This document shows, in pieces, positions 1 through 10,525 of a DNA stretch of 64,000 bases. The notes under the pieces were generated by a model. The model was not told where the DNA came from and did no database searches. It was given only the letters and a program-made list of their open reading frames with translations. The DNA is from Daphnia pulex (lineage: Eukaryota; Arthropoda; Branchiopoda; Diplostraca; Daphniidae), in the NCBI RefSeq assembly GCF_021134715.1, contig NC_060025.1, forward strand, positions 9,300,001 through 9,364,000, given 5' to 3'. The stretch's first letter is position 1; the number at the start of each line of letters is the position of its first letter. The position numbers were made by a program, and so were the translations under genes.

Positions 1-760
1 AAACAAAATCGAATAATCGCTGCATATACTTTGTATACACGGCCACACGTGGTTCGAGGCTATTCAACTATTCAAAGTGAACTTGATTATCTGATCTGAT
101 GACCTTTAAATGTACTAAAACAAACCATAAAAACTCAATAGCCTGTGTACTAGCTGGAAGTGTAACCTCAGATGCTTGAATTCTGTGTTTATCAGTGGCA
201 GACTTTGCAGAAACGTTTTATGAGACTTGGAATGACTGCTTCTTCGTCTACACCATATTGAGAGAAGCAGGACAGACATGCTGTCGTTGACTCTCCTCCT
301 GCAGCAGGCTGAACAACTGGTGGTGGAAAATGTCCCACGGTGGTCCTGAAATTGGTAAGTGATGAATCTATCATTTCAATTATAATGTTAGTAAGAGTCT
401 TTGTGCTTGTCCATTCTCTGTAACTATAGTCTTTGATAATTAATAGTTCCTTCTTGTTGAGAACCTTGACACTGTTGGAGTTCATTTTGAATATTGGGTC
501 AGTCAACCATATTCCATCATCCATATTGACACAAGTAAAACTTGGGTATTTAACTTTGCGGCTTTTTACTGAGAAGAGAATTAGATTTTTTTCCCCCTTA
601 TTGTTCAATCAATTTAAAGAATGCTTGTGATTGATTCACTGTAAAGTTCAAATTTTTTTTCTTGACAATTTGTTTACAAAAATGTAAATCCGAAAGCTTT
701 ACTTTTGACCGCTAGATGACAGTCATAAGCTCCATTTTTACCACTAGATGACGTACCATT
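1..760. repeat. Left copy of a ~0.75 kb dispersed direct repeat
   Basis: This segment is clearly related to 9735-10525, in the same orientation. Shared landmarks in order are GGCCACACGTGGTTCGA near 41-57, the AAAGTGAACTTGA block, TGTACTAAAACAAACC, GCCTGTGTACT, the GTCTTTGATAATT block, and two (C/A)CTAGATG sites near 711 and 744. The two copies flank the allatostatin genes. The copies are diverged, so the duplication is old. The origin (mobile element or segmental duplication) cannot be told from the sequence. Confidence 0.75.
192..608 (-). CDS. Possible coding remnant inside the left repeat copy, unrecognised
   Basis: An uninterrupted minus-strand frame of up to 138 codons. A more natural start may be the ATG at the residues MDDGIWLTDP, about 29 codons in. 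The C-terminus has CLSCF and CKVCH, which resemble weak paired cysteines. A good acceptor-like sequence (ACCAATTTCAG) lies inside the frame, so the 5' part could be intronic. The matching frame in the second repeat copy (near 10.0-10.2 kb) is broken by stops. No family is recognised. This may be a decayed element gene or chance. Confidence 0.25.
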   Translation of the reverse strand: MNNKGEKNLILFSVKSRKVKYPSFTCVNMDDGIWLTDPIFKMNSNSVKVLNKKELLIIKDYSYREWTSTKTLTNIIIEMIDSSLTNFRTTVGHFPPPVVQPAAGGESTTACLSCFSQYGVDEEAVIPSLIKRFCKVCH

Positions 761-2061
761 GGTGTTTCGGAGAAAAAATTGTATTTACTATTTATTACAA
801 AAAATAACTTTAAAAATAAGTAATTGTACAGCAAAAAGAAGACAAATTAAGTTTGTCGTTATTCCACTTAATCTCCAATGAAATTACAATTTTTAAAATA
901 CGTAAAACTTTCACTAGCTGGAGTAGCTGCGGCGCCCGTAAGGATTTTGTAAGAAGATGTATTTCCGAGTATTTTGTTAAATTATTAGGGATAAGGTGGC
1001 TTATTTTTATTTAATAATTTGAAAAATAGCGTTCCGAATGTGATGGGTTTTAATGTTTTAAACGTGGAAGTACGCTTCGATGATTAAATAGGTGTCAAAC
1101 TTATGAGGATGAAGTATAGATTGTCGGATTGTCTCATGTCTTTTTACTATCCGTATGCGCACATCTTAATCTCTACTGGCTATCATAGAGAAATCAACGG
1201 CTAATCAATACGCGCGTTTTCAATGTTTTACCCCAATCAAATACGCAATTTTGGCAGGGATACAACTTGGATGAGGTTCACAGGAAGAAAAAAAGACCTT
1301 TTGAGAATAGAAAGAAATGTAGCCTTATTTATTTTTCAAAAGAGTCAACATATATAGGCTACGGTATATATGTCATGATTTCCACGAGAAAATCACCAGT
1401 ATATTACTGCAGCGTATACATAGAGCAATAGCCATTTTCAAAAGGTTAGCGATAACGGAAACGATTCAAAGAATGAAAGCGTAAATCTAGCCTGTATATA
1501 GAGTGGCGAGAACTAATGGCAATGACTAAAAGTAAAAACTCTTAAAATAAAAGTTTACTGGGCTGACGACTTTATTCGGCAGGAAATTTCTACAGATTTT
1601 ACTCTTGTGTTCTATTTTAACGCATAAGACGATACCTAATGGAATTGTTGCAATTTCAAAGTTACTCTATGCCAACATTTCTTTTTCAAGTTTTTCTGCT
1701 ATTTTTGAGGAGAGAACACTGCTACTCAACTAAAAGGGCGTGGTAAACATTAAACATCTATACTCTAAACTTTGTACTTTTCTAAATACGTCTACAATCA
1801 GCTTCTAAAATTTTTTAATGGTGCTGAAGTCGAGTCTAGATGTGTATGCAAGCAATCTATGATTTAGCCTATACATATTTATTGTGATTTCCATCGACAA
1901 TCTATTCTAATTCATTTGAATAAAAAAACTTGAACATGTGATGCCAATAAAAAGAAATCAATTGCTCCTGTTCAATGAAAACAGCCAGAGTGTGTTGTTA
2001 CAGATCCACAGTTTGAAACAAAAAAAGTTATTGATTTTGCTTTAACATTTCTTGATTCCGA
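761..2061. other. AT-rich non-genic stretch downstream of the triple-C allatostatin gene
   Basis: No convincing coding frame is seen on either strand. A minus-strand AATAAA (plus-strand TTTATT near 1878-1883) is a plausible polyadenylation signal for the neuropeptide gene that ends at 2062, giving a 3' UTR of about 180 bases. Confidence 0.5.
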
Positions 2062-2492
2062 TCATTTGCCAAAACAGGAGACGGCGTTGAATGCGCACTG
2101 CTTCCAATACGATCGTTTTCTCATCAAATCTTGGGGGTTAGCGTTGGTACGTAGGCGAGCCACTATCTGCTTTGCAAAGAGACTATAAAGAAAAAAAGAA
2201 ATTCAAATCGATTGCAGAAAATTGTTGTTTAGTTTTAATTTTTTTACTAGTTCAGTAAAGCCGTTTCCACACTTCCGTCGTCTGGCACTGCTCCCAACTG
2301 AATATTTTCAATCAAGATGAAACAAATTAGCTCATCTATTTATGTGCTAAAATGTCTGAATTTTACAACCTCTATGTCTTGGCCGAAATCAGTTGATTCG
2401 GTCTCTTCTCGATCTGTTGATTTTGCTGCTCCGGACGCTGCTAAGTAGAGTAAAATGGCCACCGGAACGACAGCGCTGATTTTTGCCATCAT
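2062..2492 (-). CDS. AST-CCC: Allatostatin triple-C (AST-CCC) preprohormone
   Basis: Spliced 97-residue neuropeptide precursor. Coding exons are 2492-2370, 2297-2248 and 2182-2062, and the phases join cleanly (0, then 2). Residues 1 to about 23 form a signal peptide (hydrophobic core [14 protein letters not shown]). A spacer with the conserved-looking run [16 protein letters not shown] spans the second junction. The sequence then reads [17 protein letters not shown] (residues 82-95), GK, stop. Cleavage after KR plus a C-terminal Gly gives an amidated peptide with a Cys-x6-Cys disulphide ring. This matches the known arthropod AST-C type [14 protein letters not shown]-amide. The first donor (GTTGTA) is weak. 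An upstream noncoding exon (about 2740-2696, donor GTAAGA; coding-exon acceptor at 2506) and a TATA box support a complete gene. Expected role: secreted inhibitory peptide acting on AST-C/somatostatin-type GPCRs in the nervous system and stomatogastric or cardiac circuits. Confidence 0.93.
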
Positions 2493-2769
2493 TTTAAAAT
2501 TGCTCCTAAAATTAAAATATCAATGCAAAGAATTTGTTAGTGGGTTGACAAAATAATTAGCTTCGTTCCGTTAGTTATTGGTAACTTTTAAGTATAACAG
2601 ACGAAAAATTTAAGCACTAAAAAAAGGATTCTAAATAAAATAACCGTTCAAATTGAATTTACTTTTTTAGAAGAGAAAAGAATATTTGGATGATCTTACA
2701 GCAAAGGAGAAATTTGAGCGTCGCAGTAGGTTAGGCCGAACTGTGGATTGGCGTGCCAGTGTGCGCCGG

Positions 2770-2777
2770 CTTATATA
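2770..2777 (-). promoter_or_regulatory. TATA box of the AST-CCC gene
   Basis: Minus-strand TATATAAG, about 30 bases upstream of the inferred start of a noncoding first exon (about 2740-2696). That exon ends at a GTAAGATC donor. The next acceptor (TTTTAATTTTAG) lies at 2508-2506, 13 bases before the start codons. TATA-driven genes with a 5' UTR intron are common for secreted arthropod peptides. Confidence 0.6.
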
Positions 2778-2789
2778 GGCTGAGAGGCG

Positions 2790-5321
2790 GTGGTGGGCGC
2801 AGCTTAGTTTTGCCATGATTGTCATTTTCACTATATAGATCGTACAGAGCGATTAGGGCTTTTAATTCTCTAAAAGCCGCCTTCAATTAATTTTAGATTC
2901 CTCTGTTCCCGGAGCTCTTTAATACCATACGATTTACGTAACTGTGTCCGCGTCGTGAAATGCAGCTTCATCTTTTGATTATCAATTGATCTACTTAATT
3001 ACCTTGTCTTGTTATTTCGATACCCTTGCGGAAATGTGAAATTACGCATGCTCCATACGTTTTAAGTGACGTATGTTTTATTCTTAACTGCGCACATCAT
3101 TTGAAGTAGCACGTGCGCAAAAGAGTAGCGAAAATGTCACATTCCTAAGGGTATCGATGAACTTCCTATAGGAAATGGCATAAAATATCAATGTCATTAG
3201 CCAAGGTATCAGAAAGCTTTTTGATCCAACAGCCTATTTATTTAAAACGTGATTGATATGGTAGCACTTTCTACGGCAGTCTCTTTTTTAAGTCTATTTA
3301 CGCTCGAAAGTAGGAATACTTTAATGGCTTGCGCTTGGTTCCCAGTCGATCTCTCTTACATTATAAGGCCTATAAGGCAGGCACCGTTGACATATACGCC
3401 TACTTGTGTTCTGTCACCATCTGTCAATCAAGCTCAGGCGGGATATGCATTCTGACTTTTCTCATTTGATAGTGGCCCCACTGCGATCTTTCAACGTCTT
3501 CTGCCTAGAAGCGGATACCTAGGAATCATCACTCTATAATGGCCACTAAATTGCCTCCACGAAACTACGCAGTCCACTTCAGTTGCTAGATTATTTATAC
3601 CTGCTGGCCCAATCTTTCCGCGTGTGTTAATAACATCAAACGTGGTCGTCGTAATCAATCCCCCCCATCTTGGGTAACGGCTCAACCGCTGGCTGCTGGG
3701 TTTCCCCTCATTTCATTCATTCGTCGCAATAGGCGCAGTGTATATTTATGAAGAATTTCGGTGCGCTTTTGTCAAATCTTATCTCAGCTATGCTCTGTAA
3801 TAAGGTGAGAATGTGTCTTGAGCAGTTTTTTACTTTTTTCAAGTGATAGACATCAAAAGAAAAATTCTAAATCCGTTTTGATGCAAATGTAAAATGTCTA
3901 GTCTCACTTTGAGCGCCCACGTTTTTTCCTAAACAAAAGACTGTCGCTTGAAGTAATCTGTCATAAAGACGTTAACAAAAGAGATCGTAATCTGCAGGGC
4001 CATTTTAAATATGAAAAGCTACTGGCAATACTGAAAAATTATGTGTCACTGGCAATAGAGTTTTAATCGCTGATGGAACCGGAAAAGCTTATTATTATAC
4101 CTACGACGAAGAATTTAATTCAAACGTGGATCGAGTTCTTATTTATTTTTTATTCTTCTCACTGGAAAAGTTTACTGGGGACGAATAAGAGTAATAATAG
4201 AAATCTTTTAAGGGAAAACAATTAAATTGAACGAGAAGATCAAATGATTTAACTTGCTAATATTAGCTAGCCAGCCAACTGTTCGGTGCTGGTCGTGTGC
4301 TATCAATGTTTGACTGGTTATTACAGAAATTGCAATTGGTTGCCTTGGACTAATTAGCGCTACAGATAGAACGCTTCAATATGTCACGAAGTTATCGCCA
4401 TAGGTTTCCGAGCTGTTTTATTCTGACATTATGTTATCCACATCAGTGATTTAATCGGCGTTAAATTGGTGTAATCTGTTGACCTTTACCTCACGAAAAA
4501 AGCCCGGTGTTTCTGATTTTAAATTTGTAATTGAAGTGGTGATCATGTGACATTCTGACGTCATAGGTAAAAATAACTAGCTTTTGTTTCGTGTTGGGAG
4601 GTTTGAAATATTTAGTACTGGGAACCGAAAGAAGATTCCGTAAAGAACAAAGATTTTGCCGATTGATTGTTGGAGGCCATTCAGCATATCTACCATAACT
4701 TTGATGACGTCACATTCTTGTAACTCCGGCTCTAAATTGTTGTCTGATATTTACAACAGAAACCGTGTATTCTGATGAGCCTTTTTATTTGTTTTAAGCA
4801 AATGATACAGAGTGGTTGAAAGGGCAGCTTTTATGTAACTAATTATGTAATTCTATCCACCTCCTTTTTTTAAATCGGAGAATTGAACCATTTTTTTGGA
4901 ATTCTAATTTGGCGTCTGTACTGATACATTTGCGCTACGATAGTAACGCACACGTTTCACTGTATCTAACAGAAAGTTCGCAGATGGCATATTTTTTATT
5001 AATAAATAAAAAAGGAAGGCGAATAAAAGAGAAAATGCAAACTAATATGCTATTATTAACTGTATCTGAGCCTATAGAACACGACTCTCACATTTGATAG
5101 TTGATACATTCGTTCGGGGTCATGGAGAAAATTGAAACATTAAAGAAAAAAGAACGAATTGTTATCGAGTAGTTTGAATACATGATGCCCCTTTGAATAG
5201 GCCTTTGGGTGTCCCAAGGTTAATTTTGGCGTCGGAATGTCTTGTTATAGTCGAAATCAGTTGACTCCTGTCATCGCGTCGTGGCGATAGAAGCGGAATT
5301 GTTGTTTTTAACATCAATGGG
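2790..5321. other. Intergenic stretch between the two allatostatin genes
   Basis: No gene is supported here. The longest minus frame (3491-3685) lacks splice context and any recognisable motif. I searched by eye for a third allatostatin with a CYFNPISCF-type core and found none. The plus-strand TTTATT occurrences in 4.1-5.0 kb could serve as minus-strand polyadenylation signals for the upstream gene. Confidence 0.4.
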
Positions 5322-7086
5322 TTAGCGGAAGCAAGAGACTGCATTGAAGTAGCATCGCCAGAAGACTCGCTGCGACGATTGGCCGCGTCGTTCAAATCCC
5401 ATCTGCAGAAAAATAGAAAACTATTGAGTATTTCATTTAAAATAGGATTCGTTAAATCATCATGTAAAAATTGAAACGGAAGAAACAAAGTACTCCGGAG
5501 TAATTTGAACAGTCGAATGATTCCATGAAAATTTTAGAAAATGTTCTAGAAAGAATGAGGTCTACTTTAGAATGACTTGAACGTAAACGACGAGCTTAGC
5601 ATAAATTGTTGTTGTAAGGAGACTATATCAGTTTGATCGTCAACAAAACGGGATTGTTGTTGACGGTGCTTTCTAAAGGGACTCAATGGGATCTACTCCC
5701 GTAAATTGAAAGACTATCAACCTAGTCTAGTGAATAGAGTGGCTGGTAAGAAATAGTTGAGAAAAACAAAGATAACTTTTTACTTAGCACACATTCAGGC
5801 ATAAAGATTTCCAAGCGGCTCGCGATAAAAACAACGTATATAAGGGTGTAAGACTTTTTTCGTGGAAACAATTACTCACGGTTATTTCAAAGGAGCGACT
5901 TACTATCAGAGCCAGTCTTGCTTTCATTAAACAACTACAGCGTACACCTCAGCTTCCTCCCACGTCATTCAGGGGCCCGAAATTGGACTATAAGAAAAAT
6001 AGACGCAACTTACGCGAGGTAGAGCAATAGCTTTTTGGTGGATGTGGTGGTGATTGTCGTCGATATTTTCGGCTGAATTATTCGGCAATTGCTCGCCTTC
6101 CCGATGTTGAATGTCATTCAAATGTGGCGACTGACCTTGGTGCTTAATCAAAGGGTTCGCTTGATGATATCGTTGCTTCTTGTTGTTATTGGCACGGTTA
6201 GCAACCATGACCAGTTTGTTAAGCAAAGCAACTGCACGTTTAACCTGTTGTTGGAAAAAGTCTATTGATCATATTTGCCATTGGAAAATTTATCAGCTGC
6301 AGTAGAGATTATATAAGTGAACGATTTTATTATTTATGGTCCTTAAGAGTAGTCCAAAATCGAACGTACACTTCTAAAGTGCGGATAGTGTTTGGACAGC
6401 ATTTTAAAAGAGGGTTCATCGTGAAAGTTGGAAAGACGTAAACTACAGATCGTGTTTATCTGTATGAGCACTTACTAAATTTTATATCAGTCAGGGCTAG
6501 CCCTAATAGTATTAAAGTTTATTCTGTCCCCCTCCCCTACACACGCTTGCGGGCTTGCCCCATGCAGAAACAAAAAATACATATTTTTCGTGGCGTTAAA
6601 ATTTAAGTTACAAAGTGGAAAGTAAACAATATTTAAGATTTATATAATAGTTGGTTGCAGTTACGAATTTTTGAAGACCATTTTCTCTTCCTGTTTGCGC
6701 GATGACATAAGGCACAATTCGGCGAATTTTATAGGGGAATAGGCATCATTTCTTTTCTTAACGAATGATTAGACAAAACAAAAAAATGAAGAGGCCTAAA
6801 ATAATAATGGAACTGTCATGCTCATTCATTACCCAACAAATTTCTTTTGATTTCCCGCAGTGCTCTTTTTATGGCAATTATGAGCGATTAGTGCACATCG
6901 ACGAACAACTAGGACCAAGATACTCACTGTCGGCAAAGGCTGACGCCAATCTTGATGTTCCTCTTCTGTCGATCGATCATCAACTTGCCCTTCCAGTGCA
7001 GCTCCGGATGCGCTGTTGGCCACCATTATAGTTAAGATAAGTATACAACAAGCTGACGTTTTGAATTCGGGATGGCTGATCAACAT
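5322..7086 (-). CDS. AST-CC: Allatostatin double-C (AST-CC) preprohormone
   Basis: Spliced 156-residue precursor. Coding exons are 7086-6928, 6244-6014 and 5402-5322, and every intron is phase 0. The first exon gives a signal peptide (core CCILILTIMVANSASG). The middle exon contains VKRAVALLNKLVM, the counterpart of the ALLNYLFAKQ helix in the neighbouring gene. The last exon reads ERR, then GQSSQRVFWRCYFNAVSCF, R, stop. The CYFNAVSCF core with Cys-x6-Cys and an upstream W/YWR resembles crustacean AST-C peptides of the RLYWRCYFNAVSCF type. There is no Gly for amidation, so a free C-terminus is expected after removal of the terminal Arg. This absence distinguishes it from the amidated neighbour. 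A noncoding first exon (about 8338-8238, donor GTGAGT) leads to an acceptor at 7108. The two genes are tandem and in the same orientation, consistent with the known local triplication of AST-C genes in arthropods. Confidence 0.92.
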
Positions 7087-7573
7087 GTTGGGACTATTTT
7101 TCGGCACCTGCATTTGATTTTGAACCCATAAAGACATTTAATTAATTAGCGGAACCCTATGATTAAATTTCATTTACTATTTTCTTTTTATCCTTTGAAT
7201 TTAGCGCAAAAAAATAAATATCTAAAAAATGAATTTGAAGTAATGCTAGATCACACGAAAAGAAGCGCATTGCAACACCAATGAATCATTAGTAGCCTAC
7301 CAAAAAAAATATATCCATTTAATTTTACTGCATTAATTAAGCAAATATTAAACATGACATTTTAATCACAACCCACTTACACAAAACATCCCACCCGCAC
7401 TCCAATTAGTTGAAACTGATGTCGTCACTGTCAAATCAACAAAACTTTGTCGATGTAAAAAAGAGTGCTTTTACCACTAATTAGTTTAAACCTAATCAAT
7501 TTTAATTACGCAAAAAAAAAATTTGCTTCGTTGTTTATATTACCTATTATTTCAAGATCTCGTGTTTCTTTCA

Positions 7574-7738
7574 GATGGGCGTGTATCAAAGTCTCAACTG
7601 GTGGCGAAGAATTGCTTGCAGCACGTCTCGATCCGGAATTGCAGGTGCACAAAGTTTAAAAAATTTCCTGGTAAAACCTCGTTACAAGTCAATGCGGCCC
7701 GTGGGTGATGTCTTTACCACTGGCCAAGTTCTGTTGGA
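7574..7738 (+). CDS. Splice-bounded open exon of unknown gene, inside intron 1 of AST-CC on the opposite strand
   Basis: The sequence TGTTTCTTTCAG is followed directly by an ATG and 55 open codons (MGVYQSLNWWRR at the start, then an Arg/Ser-rich region and KPRYKSMRPVGDVFTTG) and ends at a strong donor GAT|GTAAGT. The Arg-rich, acid-poor start resembles a mitochondrial presequence. No downstream exon could be joined with confidence. One weak candidate at about 8621-8690 reads GIPQDLYIPK before a GTAAAT donor. It could be the first coding exon of a nested gene or a gene fragment. Confidence 0.3.
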
Positions 7739-8364
7739 TGTAAGTTGATGCTCCGATGGAAGAGCTCTTTATTTGAATTGCCAGTTCCCTTTTTTGTTAA
7801 CACCACACGGCGGCAGTTGCGCAGTACCATCTGCTGTCCATAGAGTTCAATTTGCTCCATGTATAAATTGTATAGGTTTATTATGTATCACCGTACACTT
7901 CTACGTCGCTAATTATCAATGCAATAGAAAATCTGTCGAATTATTGAGAACAGCAAAGCTAATGAGGCTACATTGATTCATTTTCTGTTGCTAGATTTTT
8001 GTTTCTGACGGAAAAATCTCTTGAAAAGTGTATACCATTTATTCGTTATTTTCGGTTCATTTTCGATCCTATTACGTCACATTCATTACGGTGAATAAAA
8101 GAGGAAAGAGAGTGGGTTTCAATAATTTAGATGTCAAAAGTAAAATTTCAATGAGAAACCGAACATTAATTAGCTAAGAAAAAACTTGTTAAAGGCTTAA
8201 AGCATTTAAAGAGAAATCGTAATGATTGAACACTCACCTCGATTTGCACTTAATTGCTGAAATGATTTACATTTGATATCCCTACAGAACGTTGGATGAA
8301 GTAAGTCTTGTATCGAATCTGGTAAGTTCGGCTGTCAACTGATTTGGCGTGTAACTTTTGAACG

Positions 8365-8370
8365 TATATA
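8365..8370 (-). promoter_or_regulatory. TATA box of the AST-CC gene
   Basis: Minus-strand TTATATACG about 30 bases upstream of an inferred start near 8338. The first exon is noncoding, ends with GAG|GTGAGT at 8238, and is followed by a 1.1 kb intron to the acceptor at 7108. Confidence 0.55.
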
Positions 8371-8438
8371 ACTAGTAGACTAACTAACGTTAATTTGAAG
8401 TGGGAAGCCACGTGACTAGGCCCGCAGTGGTGTCCGAC

Positions 8439-8460
8439 CAACTGTACAATTGTACAGTTG
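8439..8460. promoter_or_regulatory. Perfect 22-bp palindrome upstream of the AST-CC promoter
   Basis: Each half reads CAACTGTACAA. The palindrome sits about 70-95 bases upstream of the AST-CC TATA box, where a dimeric factor site would be expected. CAACTG and CAGTTG are E-box-like cores. A functional role is inferred. Confidence 0.4.
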
Positions 8461-9734
8461 CCCACGCGCCAACTCAGGCCACTGAATAGCCCATCTACAA
8501 ATAAAGAATTGACTGGCGACAAGTTACAAGTATTTTCTCTTTCGGCTGGTTGCGTTCGGCCCAGGAAACGTGGCATAAATATTGAATGTTTCTCTAACAA
8601 GATCTCTTTTTATTTCGGAGGTGTTAACCGCAACTTTAAATGGAATTCCCCAGGACTTATACATTCCCAAAACCAAGTCGACGAAAATGGTAAATTAACT
8701 TTCTCTTAGACTATATAGCCCTCGACTAAACAACGTTAATACTTAATCAAAAGAAGTACAGCGAAGGGCGGCCGTTGGACAAGACGAGAAAAGGTACAGA
8801 AATTCCCGGAATCGCCACATATTGTCCAGTTTTCACACCAAAATGGGAACCTATAATTTTAATATTGCATGTATTGCATAAATCAGTGGGTGTGAGTGGG
8901 CATGATGCCCCGTAAGTTGCGAAACTGAACGTCTTCAATTTTCCTTTCGGGACTGAGTTCGGGAGTAATTTCATCCTTACACGAATAAATTTTCCCTCTT
9001 TCTATGCCATCTAACGGTCACGTCACGTGTTACATTTTCCCTCGCGCTCATATTTCACACCATTTGAATTTCTTATTTCACACGAATCTCGATTTCCAAT
9101 AAATAACATAACTCCCTTCAACTATTTCAACTTTCAGTGTCATCAGCTTAAATCCACTATTTTTTTAAAGTTTGATTCAACTTCTTTCCTTCACGACGTG
9201 AAACATTTTTCCCAGCACCAAATGTTGCTAACTGCCATGCTTTCTTTTCCAATGCTTGGTTTTTATTTTTAAACTGATTAGAAGTTTAGAAATAATTAGA
9301 TATTACCAAGATTGTACCATCATCCATCATAAAGAATTACTAACCTTAGTTACACACGATAAATGACTCAGAGACGATCAATGAAATCAACTGACGATTC
9401 TTATTATTATTCTTTTTTTTTCCTGCAATTGATTTAAAAAAGTGTTGATGTTCAAAAAGATGTTTTAAGAAAAATATATATATTTTCAAGTCATTGAAAT
9501 AAATAATCAGTAGATTTGGCAATCGACAAGAAGAACAGAAAATTGGCGGGATAAAATCGTGGCAATTTTCATTTCCGACCGACGAGTCGACGAGGTAACA
9601 GCTAAACACTTACGATTCGAGTTCTCTAAAAACTTAAAAATGGTAAAGGTGATGCACGTGATAAACTTTCATATTTACATTTTAAATTATAGCGGGTGAA
9701 TAAAAAATTTACTGTGAATTCATTTCGTTATTTA
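8461..9734. other. AT-rich region upstream of the allatostatin genes
   Basis: Short open frames occur on both strands (for example 8747-8974 and 9346-9609, minus), but none has a recognisable product or a consistent set of splice sites. Nothing else is supported. Confidence 0.35.
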
Positions 9735-10525
9735 AAAAACGAATCGATTAATCTTGCATATACTCACGGCCATGGCCACACGTGGTTCGAAGTTATTCAA
9801 CTGCACAAAGTGAACTTGAATTTTTAACTGATGACATTTATATGTACTAAAACAAACCCATAAGATCTCTAAGCCTGTGTACTTAATGGAAGTGTGAACA
9901 TCAGAAGGTTGGATTTAGTGGTTTGTTGTGGCAGACCTCAAAACCTTTTCCGGGAACAGACAAAGAGATTGACCAGTTCTACCATCTCCAGAGTGTCGAG
10001 GGATGAAAGCCATGGCGTAGATGACTTTTCTTCAGCAACAGACAGAACAGCTAGCGACAATGGAGGAAATCATCTGGCAATCCCCGAAATTGTAAGTGGC
10101 ACAACCTATTATTTCAATTCAATTATTATTCCAAGTGTTTGTGCTGGCTTATTATCTGAAACCATAGTCTTTGATAATTGCTAGTTTTTTTCTTATTGGG
10201 AACCTTTGCACTATTGGAAAGTTTGGTTGATTAGCCAAAAAAATTGAGTAAAATTACCATATTGACACTGTGTGCAGTTAGGCTACTTTTTCGCGGTTTT
10301 TTCTTTGTTATCAGGAAGCTTTCCTAATTGTGCAATTATGAACAGTGCTCGTCATTGATTGACTGTCTTAAAGTTTCTTTTTTCTTGAACGATTTGTTCA
10401 CGTGGTTTAAATTTCTTTTTCACGACTTTATTTACACCAAATCAATAGAAAAGCTTCATTTTTGGCCGCTAGATGCCAGATAAAAAGCTACATTTGTCTA
10501 CCGCTAGATGGTGTTGCTACCAAGA
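9735..10525. repeat. Right copy of the ~0.75 kb dispersed direct repeat
   Basis: Related to 1-760 over its length in the same orientation: GGCCACACGTGGTTCGA near 9774, AAAGTGAACTTGA, TGTACTAAAACAAACCC, GCCTGTGTACT, GTCTTTGATAATT, and paired CGCTAGATG sites near 10469 and 10500. The frame that is open in the left copy is interrupted here. Confidence 0.75.

Noticed and set aside
3491-3685. Minus-strand frame considered as the third allatostatin-C gene
   Set aside because: It has a single Cys and no CYFN..SCF core or signal peptide; the resemblance (CVVSWRQF) is superficial.
5380-5410. GTTCAAATCCC, resembling a tRNA B box
   Set aside because: It falls in the AST-CC coding exon and no cloverleaf or A box can be drawn around it.
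5838-5845. Plus-strand TATATAAG-like box
   Set aside because: Lies within an AST-CC intron with no downstream gene in the same direction.
8250-8600. 116-codon minus-strand open frame at the AST-CC 5' end
   Set aside because: Overlaps the TATA box and noncoding first exon of AST-CC and has no recognisable product.
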